A DNA stretch of 41,623 bases from Pseudarthrobacter sp. (GCA_031178005.1 JAPSJV010000024.1:1-41623), one strand, 5' to 3'. Positions 7,002 through 16,258 are shown, numbered from the stretch's first letter. Translations and numbers: made by a program. The notes: generated by a model not told the origin, from the letters alone.

Positions 7002-10000
7002 TTAGATCAACCCTTCGGAGAGTGCGTTCGGAGTTCCGAACCGGTGTGCGGTGATGCTGACGGCCTGCTCATGCAGGAACGGCAGCAGCTCCACACGGCC
7101 GGCCTCTGTGACCTGGTGCGAGTAAACCGCAAGGTCCGGACGGCCGCCGGTCGTCTCGGCAAGTGCCTTGGCGTCCCCGCCGATCAGCCGGATACGGGCG
7201 CCGGAGAGCTTCCCCGCCGCGGCGAGCTTCGAAGACGAAGCCAGCCATCCGGCGTCGGACTCCACTGTTACTGAAACATCCTGGCCGGCGAGCAGCGAGC
7301 GCAACTGCGCAGGAAGCTCGACGGCGGAAGACACCGTGAGTGCCGATCCGGCAAGGACGCCGGCGGCAACAGTACGGAACAGCTCCGCGAGCTCGGCACC
7401 TTCAGAAAGCCTGATGGTGACCGGCAGCGAACGGTAGCGGAATACATTGCGTTCGGCGCTGAGCCCGGAAACATCCTTGGCAACGCCGAATTCTTCAGCC
7501 CATGCCTGGGCGTCGGAGGCCAGTGAGCGGTCCAGTACGGTCAGTTCGGCGGGGGTGAGGACATCTGCGGCAGCATCGGCGAGCCGGCGCACTACGGGGT
7601 GTGCCGGCTTTGCCGTTGCCGTGCTTTCAGCGGTCTTCCACTCGCCCAGGCCCACCAGGTAGTTCGGGCCGCCGGCCTTGGTGCCGGCGCCCACTGCCGA
7701 CTTCTTCCAGCCCCCGAATGGCTGGCGCTGCACAATGGCGCCGGTGATGCCGCGGTTGACGTAGAGGTTGCCGGCCTGGATGCTGTCCAGCCAGGTGGCG
7801 AGCTCGTCCGGGTTGAGGGAGTGCAGGCCCGCTGTGAGTCCGTATTCGATCTGGTTCTGGATGGCGATGGCTTCTTCCAGGGTCTCAGCCGTCATCACGC
7901 CCAGTACGGGGCCGAAGAATTCGGTGAGGTGGAAGTAGCTGCCGCGCTGGACGCCGTAGCGCACGCCCGGGCTCCACAGCCGGGCGGTCTCATCCAGCTT
8001 CCTGGGCTCCACGGCCCAGTTCTCGCCGTCGCCGAGGGTGGTGAGTGCGTTCAGGAGCTTGCCCTTGGCCGGTTCGATGATCGGTCCCATCTGGCTGGTG
8101 GGATCTTCCGGGTAGCCCACCTTGAGCGAGGTGACGGCGTCCACCAGCTGGTTGTGGAAGCGCTTGGACTTGGCTACCGAGCCCACCAGGATCACCAGCG
8201 AGGCAGCGGAGCACTTCTGGCCGGCGTGGCCGAATGCGGAGTACGCCACGTCCTTGGCTGCAAGGTCCAGGTCCGCGCTGGGGGTCACGATGATGGCGTT
8301 CTTGCCGCTGGTCTCGGCCAGCAGCGGCAGGTCCTGGCGGAAGGAGCGGAACAGCTCCGCGGTCTCGTAGCCGCCGGTCAGGATTACGCGGTCAACGGCG
8401 GGGTGGGAGATCAGCTGGGTGCCCAGTTCCCGCTCGCCAAGCTGCACCATGGTCAGGACGTCCCTCGGAACGCCGGCTTCCCACAGCGCTTCGATCATCA
8501 CGGCACCGCTGCGTGCGGCCTGCTTTGCAGGTTTGATCACGACGGCGGAACCCGCGGCGAGTGCCGCCAGCGTGGATCCTGCCGGGATGGCTACCGGGAA
8601 GTTCCACGGCGGGGTCACTACGGTGAGTTTGGCTGGAACGAACGTGCCGCCGTCGACCGCGTCCAGTTTCCGCGCCGATTCGGCGTAGTAGTGGGCAAAG
8701 TCCACGGCCTCGCTGACCTCGGGATCGCCCTGGTCGATGGTCTTGCCGGTCTCGCTGGCCATAACTTCAAGGAGATCTGCGCGGCGGGCCTCCAGGACGT
8801 CGCCGGCGCGGTGCAGGATCACGGCACGGTCGTCGCCGGAAAGGGAGCCCCAGGCCTTGCCCTTCTCGACGGCGGTGTCGATCACCGTGTTCAGCGTGGC
8901 TTCGTCCCCGATCAGCGCGGCTTCCACGGAGGCGTTGCCCAGCGTGGAGGAGGCAACGCGTTCCAGGATGGCACGGCCCCACGTGCGGTTGGCCGGCAGC
9001 GAGGGATCGGTGTCCGCGGTGTTTTCGAAGTGGTCGCGCGGCATGGGCTGCGGGGCCTCGTTGCGGTTCTGCTGGCGGTTGGCCGGCGGAACCGCAGCGT
9101 CGAGCTTGTCCAGGGAACCCAGGAAGCGCTGCTTTTCGCGTTCGAACAGGACCTCGTTTTCGCTCAGCTCGAATACTGCCGACATAAAGTTGTCCTGGCT
9201 GGCGCCCTCTTCGAGGCGGCGGATCAGGTAGGCGATGGCGACGTCGAACTCGGCCGGGTGCACCACAGGTGTGTAGAGCAGGAGCGAGCCGACGTCCTTC
9301 TTGACGGCTTCCGCCTGGCCCTGCGCCATGCCCAGCAGCATCTCGAACTCAATGCCCGATTCCACACCGCGCTGTTTGGCCAGCAGCCAGGCGAACGCGA
9401 TGTCGAACAGGTTGTGGCCCGCGACGCCGATCCGGACGTTGCCGATCCGGTCCGGATGCAGCGAGTAGTTGATGACCCTCTTGTAGTTGGTGTCCGAGTC
9501 CTGCTTGGTGTTCCAGGTGGCCAGCGGCCAGTCGTGCAGAGAGGATTCCACCTGCTCCATGGGCAGGTTGGCACCCTTGACCACACGGACCTTGATGGCC
9601 GCTCCGCCCTTGGCGCGGCGTTCCGCTGCCCAGTCCTGCAGGCGGATCATGGCGGACAGCGCGTCCGGCAGGTAGGCCTGGAGCACAATGCCGGCCTCGA
9701 GGTTCTTGAACTCGGGCTTGTCCAGGATCCGGGTGAAGACCGCAATGGTCATGTCCAGGTCCTTGTACTCCTCCATGTCCAGGTTGATGAACTTGGCCTT
9801 CTGGCCCGAGCGGGCGAAGGAAGCTGCCCGGGCGAAAAGCGGGGTGAGCTTCTCCACAACATGCTCCACGGCCTCATCGAAGGCCCAGGCGGAGTGCGGT
9901 GCCACAGTGGAGGACACCTTGATGGAGACGTAGTCGACGTCGGGGCGCGCCAGCAGGGTGTGCGTGCCTTCGAGCCGGCGGGAGGCCTCGTGCTCACCCA

Positions 10001-10484
10001 GGACTGCTTCGCCCAGGAGATTGACGTTGAGCTTCACGCCGTCCTTGCGGATCTTCGCGATGGCTGGGCCCAGCTTGGCGTCGGTGGCATCCACAATGAG
10101 GTGGCCCACCATTTCGCGGAGCACCTTGCGGGCCACGGGAATGACAACCTGGGGCAGGATTGGGGCCAGAACGCCGCCCAGTTGCACCGCGCTGCGCATG
10201 TACCAGGGGAGGAAGGCCGGGACCTTGGGGGCCAGGGCCGCCAGGTTGCGCGCGGCAACGTGCAGGTCCTCGGGGCGGACCACGCCGTCCACAAATCCCA
10301 CGGTAAAGTCCAGGCCGTTCGGGTCCTTCAGGACGCCGGCAAGCTGCTGGGCGGAGGCGTCCACGGGGACCTTGGAGGCCTCGGTGAGCCAGTGCCGGAC
10401 CAGGGCAATGGTTTCGGTGGCGAGCGCCTTGGCCTGCGGGACGTCTACGTCCGCGGTCAGCGGCTGGGTGGCAATCTGGGCCAT
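7002..10484 (-). CDS. putA: Bifunctional proline dehydrogenase / L-glutamate-5-semialdehyde dehydrogenase
   Basis: A 1160-residue PutA that oxidises proline to P5C (FAD) and then to glutamate (NAD+). The N-terminal PRODH barrel shows KFINLDMEEYKDLDMTIAVF, GIVLQAYLPDAL, RVVKGANLPMEQVE and the FAD/substrate segment TWNTKQDSDTNYKRVINYS. The aldehyde dehydrogenase half shows VVTPPWNFPVAIP, LLAETSGKNAIIVTPSADLD and the catalytic cysteine in FGHAGQKCSAASLVI. The last 200 residues form the extra C-terminal domain of long PutA proteins. There is no ribbon-helix-helix DNA-binding domain at the N-terminus, so it cannot repress itself as E. coli PutA does. The divergent LysR at 12406 is a candidate regulator. 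Start ATG 10484 (MAQIATQPL). An in-frame start 14 codons earlier is less likely. Confidence 0.95.
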   Translation of the reverse strand: MAQIATQPLTADVDVPQAKALATETIALVRHWLTEASKVPVDASAQQLAGVLKDPNGLDFTVGFVDGVVRPEDLHVAARNLAALAPKVPAFLPWYMRSAVQLGGVLAPILPQVVIPVARKVLREMVGHLIVDATDAKLGPAIAKIRKDGVKLNVNLLGEAVLGEHEASRRLEGTHTLLARPDVDYVSIKVSSTVAPHSAWAFDEAVEHVVEKLTPLFARAASFARSGQKAKFINLDMEEYKDLDMTIAVFTRILDKPEFKNLEAGIVLQAYLPDALSAMIRLQDWAAERRAKGGAAIKVRVVKGANLPMEQVESSLHDWPLATWNTKQDSDTNYKRVINYSLHPDRIGNVRIGVAGHNLFDIAFAWLLAKQRGVESGIEFEMLLGMAQGQAEAVKKDVGSLLLYTPVVHPAEFDVAIAYLIRRLEEGASQDNFMSAVFELSENEVLFEREKQRFLGSLDKLDAAVPPANRQQNRNEAPQPMPRDHFENTADTDPSLPANRTWGRAILERVASSTLGNASVEAALIGDEATLNTVIDTAVEKGKAWGSLSGDDRAVILHRAGDVLEARRADLLEVMASETGKTIDQGDPEVSEAVDFAHYYAESARKLDAVDGGTFVPAKLTVVTPPWNFPVAIPAGSTLAALAAGSAVVIKPAKQAARSGAVMIEALWEAGVPRDVLTMVQLGERELGTQLISHPAVDRVILTGGYETAELFRSFRQDLPLLAETSGKNAIIVTPSADLDLAAKDVAYSAFGHAGQKCSAASLVILVGSVAKSKRFHNQLVDAVTSLKVGYPEDPTSQMGPIIEPAKGKLLNALTTLGDGENWAVEPRKLDETARLWSPGVRYGVQRGSYFHLTEFFGPVLGVMTAETLEEAIAIQNQIEYGLTAGLHSLNPDELATWLDSIQAGNLYVNRGITGAIVQRQPFGGWKKSAVGAGTKAGGPNYLVGLGEWKTAESTATAKPAHPVVRRLADAAADVLTPAELTVLDRSLASDAQAWAEEFGVAKDVSGLSAERNVFRYRSLPVTIRLSEGAELAELFRTVAAGVLAGSALTVSSAVELPAQLRSLLAGQDVSVTVESDAGWLASSSKLAAAGKLSGARIRLIGGDAKALAETTGGRPDLAVYSHQVTEAGRVELLPFLHEQAVSITAHRFGTPNALSEGLI

Positions 10485-10545
10485 GGTGTTTACCCGTTTT
10501 CTTTCTCTCGAACCAAGTCTTTCCATCAGTATGATCTTCGTTTCA

Positions 10546-10576
10546 CATAAGATAAAGCGACGTTTTCTAAGGAATA
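10546..10576. promoter_or_regulatory. Operator-like motif upstream of putA, shared with the permease
   Basis: A 31-base stretch, 62 bases upstream of the putA start. It is identical at 24 of 31 positions to 12331-12361, which lies 84 bases upstream of the permease start in the same orientation relative to the gene. It contains TTCTAAGGAA, near-palindromic like TTCTAAAGAA in the second copy. A shared regulator, most likely the LysR at 12406, is inferred. Confidence 0.55.
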
Positions 10577-10625
10577 CCAGTTAGAAAACCCGATCTATTT
10601 GGCGGGGCAAAAACCGCCGAACCCC

Positions 10626-10782
10626 AACGCTCTCTCACCTTTCGCGTCAAAACGGCCAACCCTCTCTCACCTTTCGCGTACACAACAAACCCTCCCCCAC
10701 AGGAAGTGAGGGAGGGTCCGTCGAAAACGCGTCAAAAGTGAGAGAGCGTCGTATGAAAACCTGTGAAAGGTGAGAGAGCGTC
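10626..10782. repeat. Cluster of four CTCTCTCACnTTT repeats around a hairpin
   Basis: The 302-base gap between putA and the permease holds this cluster. CTCTCTCACCTTTCGCGT occurs at about 10630 and again at about 10661. On the other side the reverse complement occurs twice, as AGTGAGAGAGCGTC ending at 10750 and GGTGAGAGAGCGTC ending at 10782. Between the pairs is a hairpin, ACCCTCCCCCAC (10689-10700) and GTGAGGGAGGGT (10706-10717), with one mismatch. It begins 4 bases after the permease stop codon. It can act as a terminator for the permease, and its layered structure suggests an extragenic repeat family. Confidence 0.75.
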
Positions 10783-10786
10783 GGGG

Positions 10787-12247
10787 TCAGGTAAGGGGCC
10801 GGTGCATCTCCACAGCTTCCTGATGGCGCGGGCTGTCCGGGTTCATCAGGGAGTGCTTCTTGCCATAGAAGAAGTAGATGGCCAGGCCAATGACGAGCCA
10901 AACACCAAAGCGTGCCCATGTCTCCCAGTGCAGCTGCAGCATCAGGAAGCCCGAAGCCAGGACACCAAAGGCCGGAACCAGCGGCATCAGCGGCAGACGG
11001 AAGGTCCGCGGCGCGTCAGGCTTCTTGTAGCGGAAGATGATCACTGCCAGGCAGACCACCACAAAAGCGGCCAGGATGCCGATGTTGGTGAGGTCTGCAA
11101 CGGCCTTGATGGGAAAGACGCCGGCCAGCAGCGCAGACGCCACACCCGCAATCCAGGTAACACGTTGCGGGGTGCCGTGGCGGTCCGTCTTCGAGAACCA
11201 GCCGGGAAGCAGGCCGTCGCGGCTCATGGAGAACCAGACGCGGGTAACGCCCAGGAGGAACGTCAGCATCACGGTCAGGATGGACAGCACAGCAAAGACC
11301 GAGATGATCGTGGCAATAACAGGCAGGCCAACGCTGGTGAAAGCGGAGGCGAAGCCGGCGGTGGGATCAATGTCCTTGTAGTTCTGCATGCCCGTGAGGA
11401 CCAGGGTCGCGGCTACATAAAGCAGCATGGCGATGATCAGCGAGAGGATGATCGCCTTGGGCATGTGCTTCTTGCCATCTTTGGCTTCCTCGGCAGCGGT
11501 ACTCATGGCGTCATAGCCAAACACCGCGAAGAACACGGTGGCTGCACCGGCAAGGACAGGCCCGAAGCCGCTGGGCATAAACGGGTTGTAGTTGTTGGTA
11601 TCGATGTAGAAGATGCCCAGCCCGATGATAAAGAGAATCAGGATGACCTTAATGGCCACGGCCACCAGCTCAAACCGGCCAAAGGCCTTGGTGCCGCGGG
11701 ACAGGATCCAGGTGACCAGGAGGCAGACGACGATGGCAGGAATGTTGACGATGCCGCCCTTGCCTTCATCCGGCGTCGACGTCATCCAGACGGGCATGTG
11801 GATGCCGATGCCGGAGAGGAATGCCTCGAAATAGCCGGAGATGCCGATGGCCACCACGGCCACGATGGCGATGTACTCCAGCAGGAGGTCCCAGCCGATA
11901 AACCAGCCAATGACCTCCCCCAACGCCACATAGCCGTAGGTGTAGGCGGAGCCGGCGCGCGGAATCATCCCGGCGAACTCGGCATAGGACAGGGCTGCAG
12001 CGGCCGAAGCCAAGCCGGCAACGAGGAACGAGATCAGTACCGCGGGCCCCACCCCGGGAGAGGTTTCGCTGCCTGCAGCCACCAGGCCGGCCAACGAGAA
12101 GATTCCGACGCCGATGATGCCACCAACGCCGATGGCCGTCAGCTGCCAGAGGCCAAGGGACTTGAACAGTCCGCTGTGTTTGTTTTCTTCTTCGATGTCG
12201 TCCAGCGGCTTGCGCCTCATGATCGACTGGCTTGCTTGTGAACTCAT
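10787..12247 (-). CDS. APC-family amino acid permease
   Basis: A 486-residue permease with about twelve to thirteen membrane helices. The first helix carries GLWQLTAIGVGGIIGVGIFS, the GxGIIGxGIF substrate-binding motif of the APC superfamily. Later come SYAEFAGMIPRAGSAYTYGY and FFAVFGYDAMSTAAEEAKD, typical of the cationic amino acid transporter branch (YfnA-like). Substrate cannot be read from sequence. Its place between putA and a LysR gene, and the motif shared with putA, make proline or a related amino acid a reasonable guess. GGGAGA lies 5 bases upstream of ATG 12247. A repeat cluster follows the stop at 4 bases. Confidence 0.88.
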   Translation of the reverse strand: MSSQASQSIMRRKPLDDIEEENKHSGLFKSLGLWQLTAIGVGGIIGVGIFSLAGLVAAGSETSPGVGPAVLISFLVAGLASAAAALSYAEFAGMIPRAGSAYTYGYVALGEVIGWFIGWDLLLEYIAIVAVVAIGISGYFEAFLSGIGIHMPVWMTSTPDEGKGGIVNIPAIVVCLLVTWILSRGTKAFGRFELVAVAIKVILILFIIGLGIFYIDTNNYNPFMPSGFGPVLAGAATVFFAVFGYDAMSTAAEEAKDGKKHMPKAIILSLIIAMLLYVAATLVLTGMQNYKDIDPTAGFASAFTSVGLPVIATIISVFAVLSILTVMLTFLLGVTRVWFSMSRDGLLPGWFSKTDRHGTPQRVTWIAGVASALLAGVFPIKAVADLTNIGILAAFVVVCLAVIIFRYKKPDAPRTFRLPLMPLVPAFGVLASGFLMLQLHWETWARFGVWLVIGLAIYFFYGKKHSLMNPDSPRHQEAVEMHRPLT

Positions 12248-12315
12248 TAGCGTCTCCCGCTAGTTGGGGCCCGTCAGTATTGCAATTGTGACCGGCATAA
12301 CTTCGTTAGAACAGT

Positions 12316-12361
12316 ATGCAAGCGTCGTTGCATTAGATAAAGTGAATACTTCTAAAGAATA
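12316..12361. promoter_or_regulatory. Permease/LysR divergent control region
   Basis: Two elements adjoin. ATGCAA-GCGTCG-TTGCAT (12316-12333) is a perfect 6+6 inverted repeat of LysR-operator size. The stretch 12331-12361, with TTCTAAAGAA near its end, matches the putA upstream region at 24 of 31 positions. Both lie between the divergent permease and LysR genes. Confidence 0.55.
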
Positions 12362-12405
12362 GTCATTACTTTTAACAACGTATCCAGGAAGCGGCGGGAA
12401 AATCG

Positions 12406-13344
12406 ATGCTGGATGTACGCCGTCTCCGCCTCCTGCGGGAACTCAAGATCCGGGGCACCCTGGCAGAAGTGGCAGACGCCCTCCAGTACAGCCCGTCGTC
12501 GGTCTCCCAACAGCTTGCCCTGCTGGAGAAGGAAGCCGGCGTCCAGCTGCTGCGGAAGACGGGCCGCCGCGTTCAGCTCACACCCCAGGCGGAAGTCCTG
12601 GTGGCCCATACTGCCACCCTGCTGCAGACTCTGGAACAGGCCGAGGCCGACCTCGCCGCCTCCCTGACCACCGTCACAGGAACCGTCCGGATCGCCGTTT
12701 TCCAGTCCGCAGCACTGGCGTTGATGCCGGAGACCCTGAGCCGGATGGCGCGGAACTACCCGGAGGTCAGGATCGAAATGGTCCAACGGGAGCCTGAAAC
12801 CGCGCTGCATGAAACCTGGGCGCGCGACTTCGATCTGGTCATCGCCGAGCAATACCCAGGGCATGCCGCGCCCCGGTACGCGGACCTGGACCGGATCAAG
12901 CTCACTACCGATGCCATCCGGCTGGCCGTCCCGCCCGAGGCAGCGGGTACCAAAGCCGACGCGGGCCAAAAAATCACGGCTCTCCAGGACACGGCAGACA
13001 TGGCGTGGGTGATGGAGCCCCGCGGGGCCGCGTCCAGGCACTGGGCCGAACAGGCCTGCCGCAGCGCAGGCTTCGAGCCGGACGTCCGCTTTGAAACCGC
13101 CGACCTTCAGGCACAGATCAGGCTGATCGAGTCCGGAAATGCCGTTGCCCTGATGCCGGATCTGGTGTGGACCGGGCGCGGAACCACGGCAACCCTGTTG
13201 GAGCTGCCCGGAAAACCGCACCGTACAGTCTTCACCTCGGTGCGGCGCTCCAGCGCCCAGCGTCCGGCCATCCTGGCGGCCCGCGAAACGCTGGCCGCCA
13301 CGGCGGAGTCCGTATCGGCGTCGAACGTTGACCTCGAGGCCTGA
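12406..13344 (+). CDS. LysR-family transcriptional regulator (candidate regulator of putA and the permease)
   Basis: A 312-residue LysR protein. The winged helix spans about 3-60: RLLRELKIRGTLAEVADALQ, then YSPSSVSQQLALLEKEAG and LRKTGRRVQLTPQAEVLV. The effector domain begins GTVRIAVFQSAALALMP near residue 91, includes FDLVIAEQYPG, and ends with MPDLVWTGRG. The short HTH starting right at the N-terminus resembles the Arthrobacter/Streptomyces branch in which the first helix begins at residue 3. It is divergent from the permease, with a perfect palindrome between them and a motif repeated in front of putA. Regulation of both genes is therefore inferred. Start ATG 12406 with GGGA 8 bases upstream. 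A coding overlap with the permease is absent. Confidence 0.88.
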   Translation: MLDVRRLRLLRELKIRGTLAEVADALQYSPSSVSQQLALLEKEAGVQLLRKTGRRVQLTPQAEVLVAHTATLLQTLEQAEADLAASLTTVTGTVRIAVFQSAALALMPETLSRMARNYPEVRIEMVQREPETALHETWARDFDLVIAEQYPGHAAPRYADLDRIKLTTDAIRLAVPPEAAGTKADAGQKITALQDTADMAWVMEPRGAASRHWAEQACRSAGFEPDVRFETADLQAQIRLIESGNAVALMPDLVWTGRGTTATLLELPGKPHRTVFTSVRRSSAQRPAILAARETLAATAESVSASNVDLEA

Positions 13345-13414
13345 ATACGGAGTGGCAGTTGTGTCTGCTGCGTCACTGCGCCGCCCTGAACAGGAACGGT
13401 AGACTGAACCCGTT

Positions 13415-13849
13415 ATGAATCGCACAATGTTCAAGTCCAAAATCCACCGTGCCACGGTCACCCATGCCGATCTGCACTACGTCGGCTCGGTCACCGTTGA
13501 CCTGGACCTGCTGGACGCTGCGGACATCCTGCCCGGCGAACTGGTTTCCATCGTGGACGTCACCAACGGCGCCAGGTTGGAAACGTACACCATCGCCGGC
13601 GAGCGCGGTTCCGGCGTAATCGGCATCAACGGCGCCGCGGCGCATCTGGCCCACGTTGGGGACGTCGTCATCCTGATCACCTATGCGGAGATGACCACGG
13701 AAGAAGCACTGGCCTACGAGCCCAAGGTGGTCCACGTGGACCACAACAACAAGATCGTCCGGCTGGGCAATGACCCGGCTGAGGGCATCACCCCTGGGAC
13801 GCTGCGCCCTCCCCATGCGCTGAGCAACTTCACCGGTCAGTACAGCTAA
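13415..13849 (+). CDS. panD: Aspartate 1-decarboxylase (pyruvoyl enzyme)
   Basis: A 144-residue proenzyme of beta-alanine synthesis for pantothenate and CoA. It begins [20 protein letters not shown]. The self-cleavage site Gly24-Ser25 is present in HYVGSVTVD, at the same position as in E. coli, and Thr57-Tyr58 (ETYTI) needed for processing and catalysis are present. Lys9, used in substrate binding, is also present. The last 20 residues extend past the E. coli enzyme, as in other Actinobacteria. A TAGACT hexamer at 13400-13405 lies 9 bases before the ATG, so the transcript may have a very short leader. No panB or panC is nearby. The following transporter starts 6 bases after the stop. Confidence 0.95.
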   Translation: MNRTMFKSKIHRATVTHADLHYVGSVTVDLDLLDAADILPGELVSIVDVTNGARLETYTIAGERGSGVIGINGAAAHLAHVGDVVILITYAEMTTEEALAYEPKVVHVDHNNKIVRLGNDPAEGITPGTLRPPHALSNFTGQYS

Positions 13850-13855
13850 CCGCCG

Positions 13856-14782
13856 GTGCTGGACGTACTCGCCGGATTCTTCGTCGTCTGGGCCATCATC
13901 CTGGTGGGTATGTTCGTTGGCCGCATCAACATCCTGGGGCCCAACGCGCGTTCCGTGCTCAGCGCCCTCACCTTCTTTGTTGCCAGCCCCGCCCTGCTGT
14001 TTGAAACCCTCAGCAACGCCAAGCTTGAGCAGGTCTTCGCCACCCCGTTGTTGGTGATGGCCGTTGCCGCAGTGACCACCGCCGTCGGATATTTCTCGGT
14101 TGTGAAGTTCGCGCTGAAGCGGTCGCTGCCGGAATCGCTGATGTCCTCGATGGCCGCGTCGCTGGCCAACTCTGCCAATCTTGGCATTCCCATCGCCGTG
14201 TACGTCCTGGGTGATGCCAGCTATGTGGCGCCGCTGCTGATCTTCCAGCTGGCATTCTTCACGCCGCTGTTCCTGATCCTGCTGGATGCCAGCACCAGCA
14301 AGCACCGCACCACTCCCCTGGGCTTTGTGCTGATGATCCTGAAGAACCCCATGATCGTGGGCAGCGGACTGGGCCTCCTGGTGGCCGGCATGCACTGGCA
14401 GGTGCCGCCGCTGCTGATGGAGCCGATTCACCTGATTGGCGGCGCGGCAATCCCTGGCATGCTGATCGCTTTCGGCCTCAGCCTGAACGGCAGCAGGCCG
14501 TTGCAGGCCTCGTCCGGACGGCGCATCGACACCCTGTTGGCCAGTGCCTCCAAGCTGCTTGTCCAGCCTGCCATTGCGTACCTGTTTGCGCATTTTGTGC
14601 TGCGCCTGGAAGGGCATGCCCTGTTTGCCGTGGTGGTGGTGGCCTCACTCCCCACGGCGCAGAACGTGTTTGTCGCAGCCAGCCGCTACAACACCGGCCT
14701 GACCGTCGCCAAGGACACCGTCCTGTTGACGACGGTTTTGGCGGTACCGGCAATGATCGGTGTGGCGCTGCTGCTGACCTAG
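13856..14782 (+). CDS. AEC-family transporter (auxin efflux carrier-like permease)
   Basis: A 308-residue membrane protein of about ten helices with the PF03547 pattern. The N-terminal helix reads LAGFFVVWAIILVGMFVGR, followed by a short Gly/Asn loop. The unwound SLANSANLGIPIAVYVLGD segment sits after helix four, and the C-terminal half ends ASLPTAQNVFVAASRY, the second conserved broken helix. Family members export or import organic acids such as malate; substrate unknown. The start is GTG at 13856, 6 bases after the panD stop, so the two are probably co-transcribed. The stop codon TAG (14780-14782) shares the four bases CTAG with the stop of the opposing MFS gene. Confidence 0.87.
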   Translation: MLDVLAGFFVVWAIILVGMFVGRINILGPNARSVLSALTFFVASPALLFETLSNAKLEQVFATPLLVMAVAAVTTAVGYFSVVKFALKRSLPESLMSSMAASLANSANLGIPIAVYVLGDASYVAPLLIFQLAFFTPLFLILLDASTSKHRTTPLGFVLMILKNPMIVGSGLGLLVAGMHWQVPPLLMEPIHLIGGAAIPGMLIAFGLSLNGSRPLQASSGRRIDTLLASASKLLVQPAIAYLFAHFVLRLEGHALFAVVVVASLPTAQNVFVAASRYNTGLTVAKDTVLLTTVLAVPAMIGVALLLT

Positions 14783-16257
14783 CCGTTGCGCGCGGGCTTG
14801 GAGGGTTCCGGGTCCAACGGTCCAGCAGCAGGTTCTGCCGATCCAAGCTTGTCCGCGGGCATGGCCAGCACGGCCGCCACGGTCAGCAGCCCGGCCACCA
14901 GCGTCGCCAGGAACACAGCCCCGGAAGCGGAAACCACGGTAGCGGGGTCCCCCTCACCGCCGCTGCTGCCGCCATAGATGGAGTTGGCCACCGCACCGAA
15001 CACAGCCACGCCCAGGGCGCTGCCGATGGAACGGGCAAACATGTTGGTGCTGGTCACCACGCCGCGCTCGGCCCAGGGCACACTGGACTGCGCCGAGATC
15101 AGGGTGGGAGTGGCCAGCAGGCCCAGGCCGAGCCCGACGACGAAGCAGCTGACGGCGATCAGCGCCACGTTGGGTGCACCCGCCGTCAGCGACAGGATCA
15201 GCAGCCCCACGACGGAAATGACGATGCCGATCAGGGCGGTGGCCTTGAACCCGATTCGCAGGTAGAACCTGCCCGCCTGCGAGGCGCTGAGCGGCCAGCC
15301 CAGAGTCAGGGCGGCAAGTGCCAGTCCGGCTACCAGGGGCGAGGAAGACAGCGCGCCTTCCAGGAAGGTGGGCACGTAGGAGGTCAGGCCGATCAGCACC
15401 GCGCCAACTCCGAAGGAGACCAGCGCGGTGGTTCCCAGCAGGCGCCGCGAAACCACCCAGGCGGGCAGGATTGGTTCGGCTGCCCGCCGTTCCACCAGGA
15501 GGAACGCTGCCAGCAGGGCTGCCCCCACTACGAAGACGCCAATACTGAGGGGCGAGTTCCACGCCCATGCCTGGCCGCCCTGGAGTGCGCCGAGGATGAG
15601 CAGGCCAAGCGAGCCGGCCAGCAGCACGGCGCCGGCGTAGTCCACCTTGTGCCTGGCACGTTCCACGTCTTCGTGGAGGGTGCGGACCAGCATCCAGCCG
15701 GCCAGCAGGCAGAGCGGGATATTGACCAGGAAGATACCGCGCCAAATGCCCAGCGCGGAGAAAACACCTCCCAGGCTGGGACCCACAACGGAGGAGATCG
15801 CCCACACGCTGGCGAGGTAGCCCTGGACCTTGGCGCGCTCCTCCAAGGTGTAGATGTCCCCAGCGATGGTGACGGCGACGGGGAGCACCGCACCGGCGCC
15901 GAGTCCCTGCAGCGCACGGAAGGCAATCAGCGACGGCATGCTCCAGGCCACACCGCACAGCACCGAGCCCAGCAGGAACAGGCCAATTCCGATCAGGATG
16001 ATGGGCTTGCGGCCCGCCATGTCGGAGAGCTTGCCGTAAATCGGCACGGACACCGCCTGCGCCAGCAGGTAGGCGGAGAAGAGCCAGGGAAAGGATGCGA
16101 AGCCGCCCACGTCACGGACGATCGAGGGGACGGCCGTTGCCACAATTGTGGAGTCGATGGCCACGAGCCCCGTGGCCAGCATCAGGGCAATGAGGATGGG
16201 CCCGCGTTCGGACCGGAAGCCTACTCCTTCCTTTGCGTCCGCTTTTGCGTTCGCCAT
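14779..16257 (-). CDS. MFS multidrug transporter, DHA2 (14-helix) type
   Basis: A 492-residue transporter with about fourteen membrane helices. Typical DHA2 features are visible: LVAIDSTIVATAVPSIVRD in helix one (motif D1), GKLSDMAGRKPIILIG in loop 2-3 (motif A), FRALQGLGAGAVLPVA (motif B) and VVGPSLGGVFS with a C-motif glycine pattern (antiporter signature). It is expected to export drugs or metabolites in exchange for protons. I chose ATG 16257. The longer frame to 16380 runs into the end of the upstream LLM gene. That gene's stop is TGA at 16259-16261 and the ATG begins one base later (TGACATG), so translation is likely coupled. Its 3' end overlaps the convergent AEC stop by 4 bases. Confidence 0.9.
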   Translation of the reverse strand: MANAKADAKEGVGFRSERGPILIALMLATGLVAIDSTIVATAVPSIVRDVGGFASFPWLFSAYLLAQAVSVPIYGKLSDMAGRKPIILIGIGLFLLGSVLCGVAWSMPSLIAFRALQGLGAGAVLPVAVTIAGDIYTLEERAKVQGYLASVWAISSVVGPSLGGVFSALGIWRGIFLVNIPLCLLAGWMLVRTLHEDVERARHKVDYAGAVLLAGSLGLLILGALQGGQAWAWNSPLSIGVFVVGAALLAAFLLVERRAAEPILPAWVVSRRLLGTTALVSFGVGAVLIGLTSYVPTFLEGALSSSPLVAGLALAALTLGWPLSASQAGRFYLRIGFKATALIGIVISVVGLLILSLTAGAPNVALIAVSCFVVGLGLGLLATPTLISAQSSVPWAERGVVTSTNMFARSIGSALGVAVFGAVANSIYGGSSGGEGDPATVVSASGAVFLATLVAGLLTVAAVLAMPADKLGSAEPAAGPLDPEPSKPARNG

Positions 16258-16258
16258 G

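Noticed and set aside
7599..10550. A 983-codon open frame on the + strand opposite putA
   Set aside because: It is the complement of an unmistakable PutA, has a composition biased to Gly/Val/Arg/His/Gln with no recognisable domain, and arises from the high-GC codon pattern.
10763..12241. A 492-codon + strand frame opposite the APC permease
   Set aside because: Highly charged Gln/Asp/His/Gly-rich sequence mirroring a real membrane protein; no domain.
13373..14617. A 414-codon - strand frame over panD and the AEC gene
   Set aside because: Runs across two well-supported genes of the other strand and has shadow composition.
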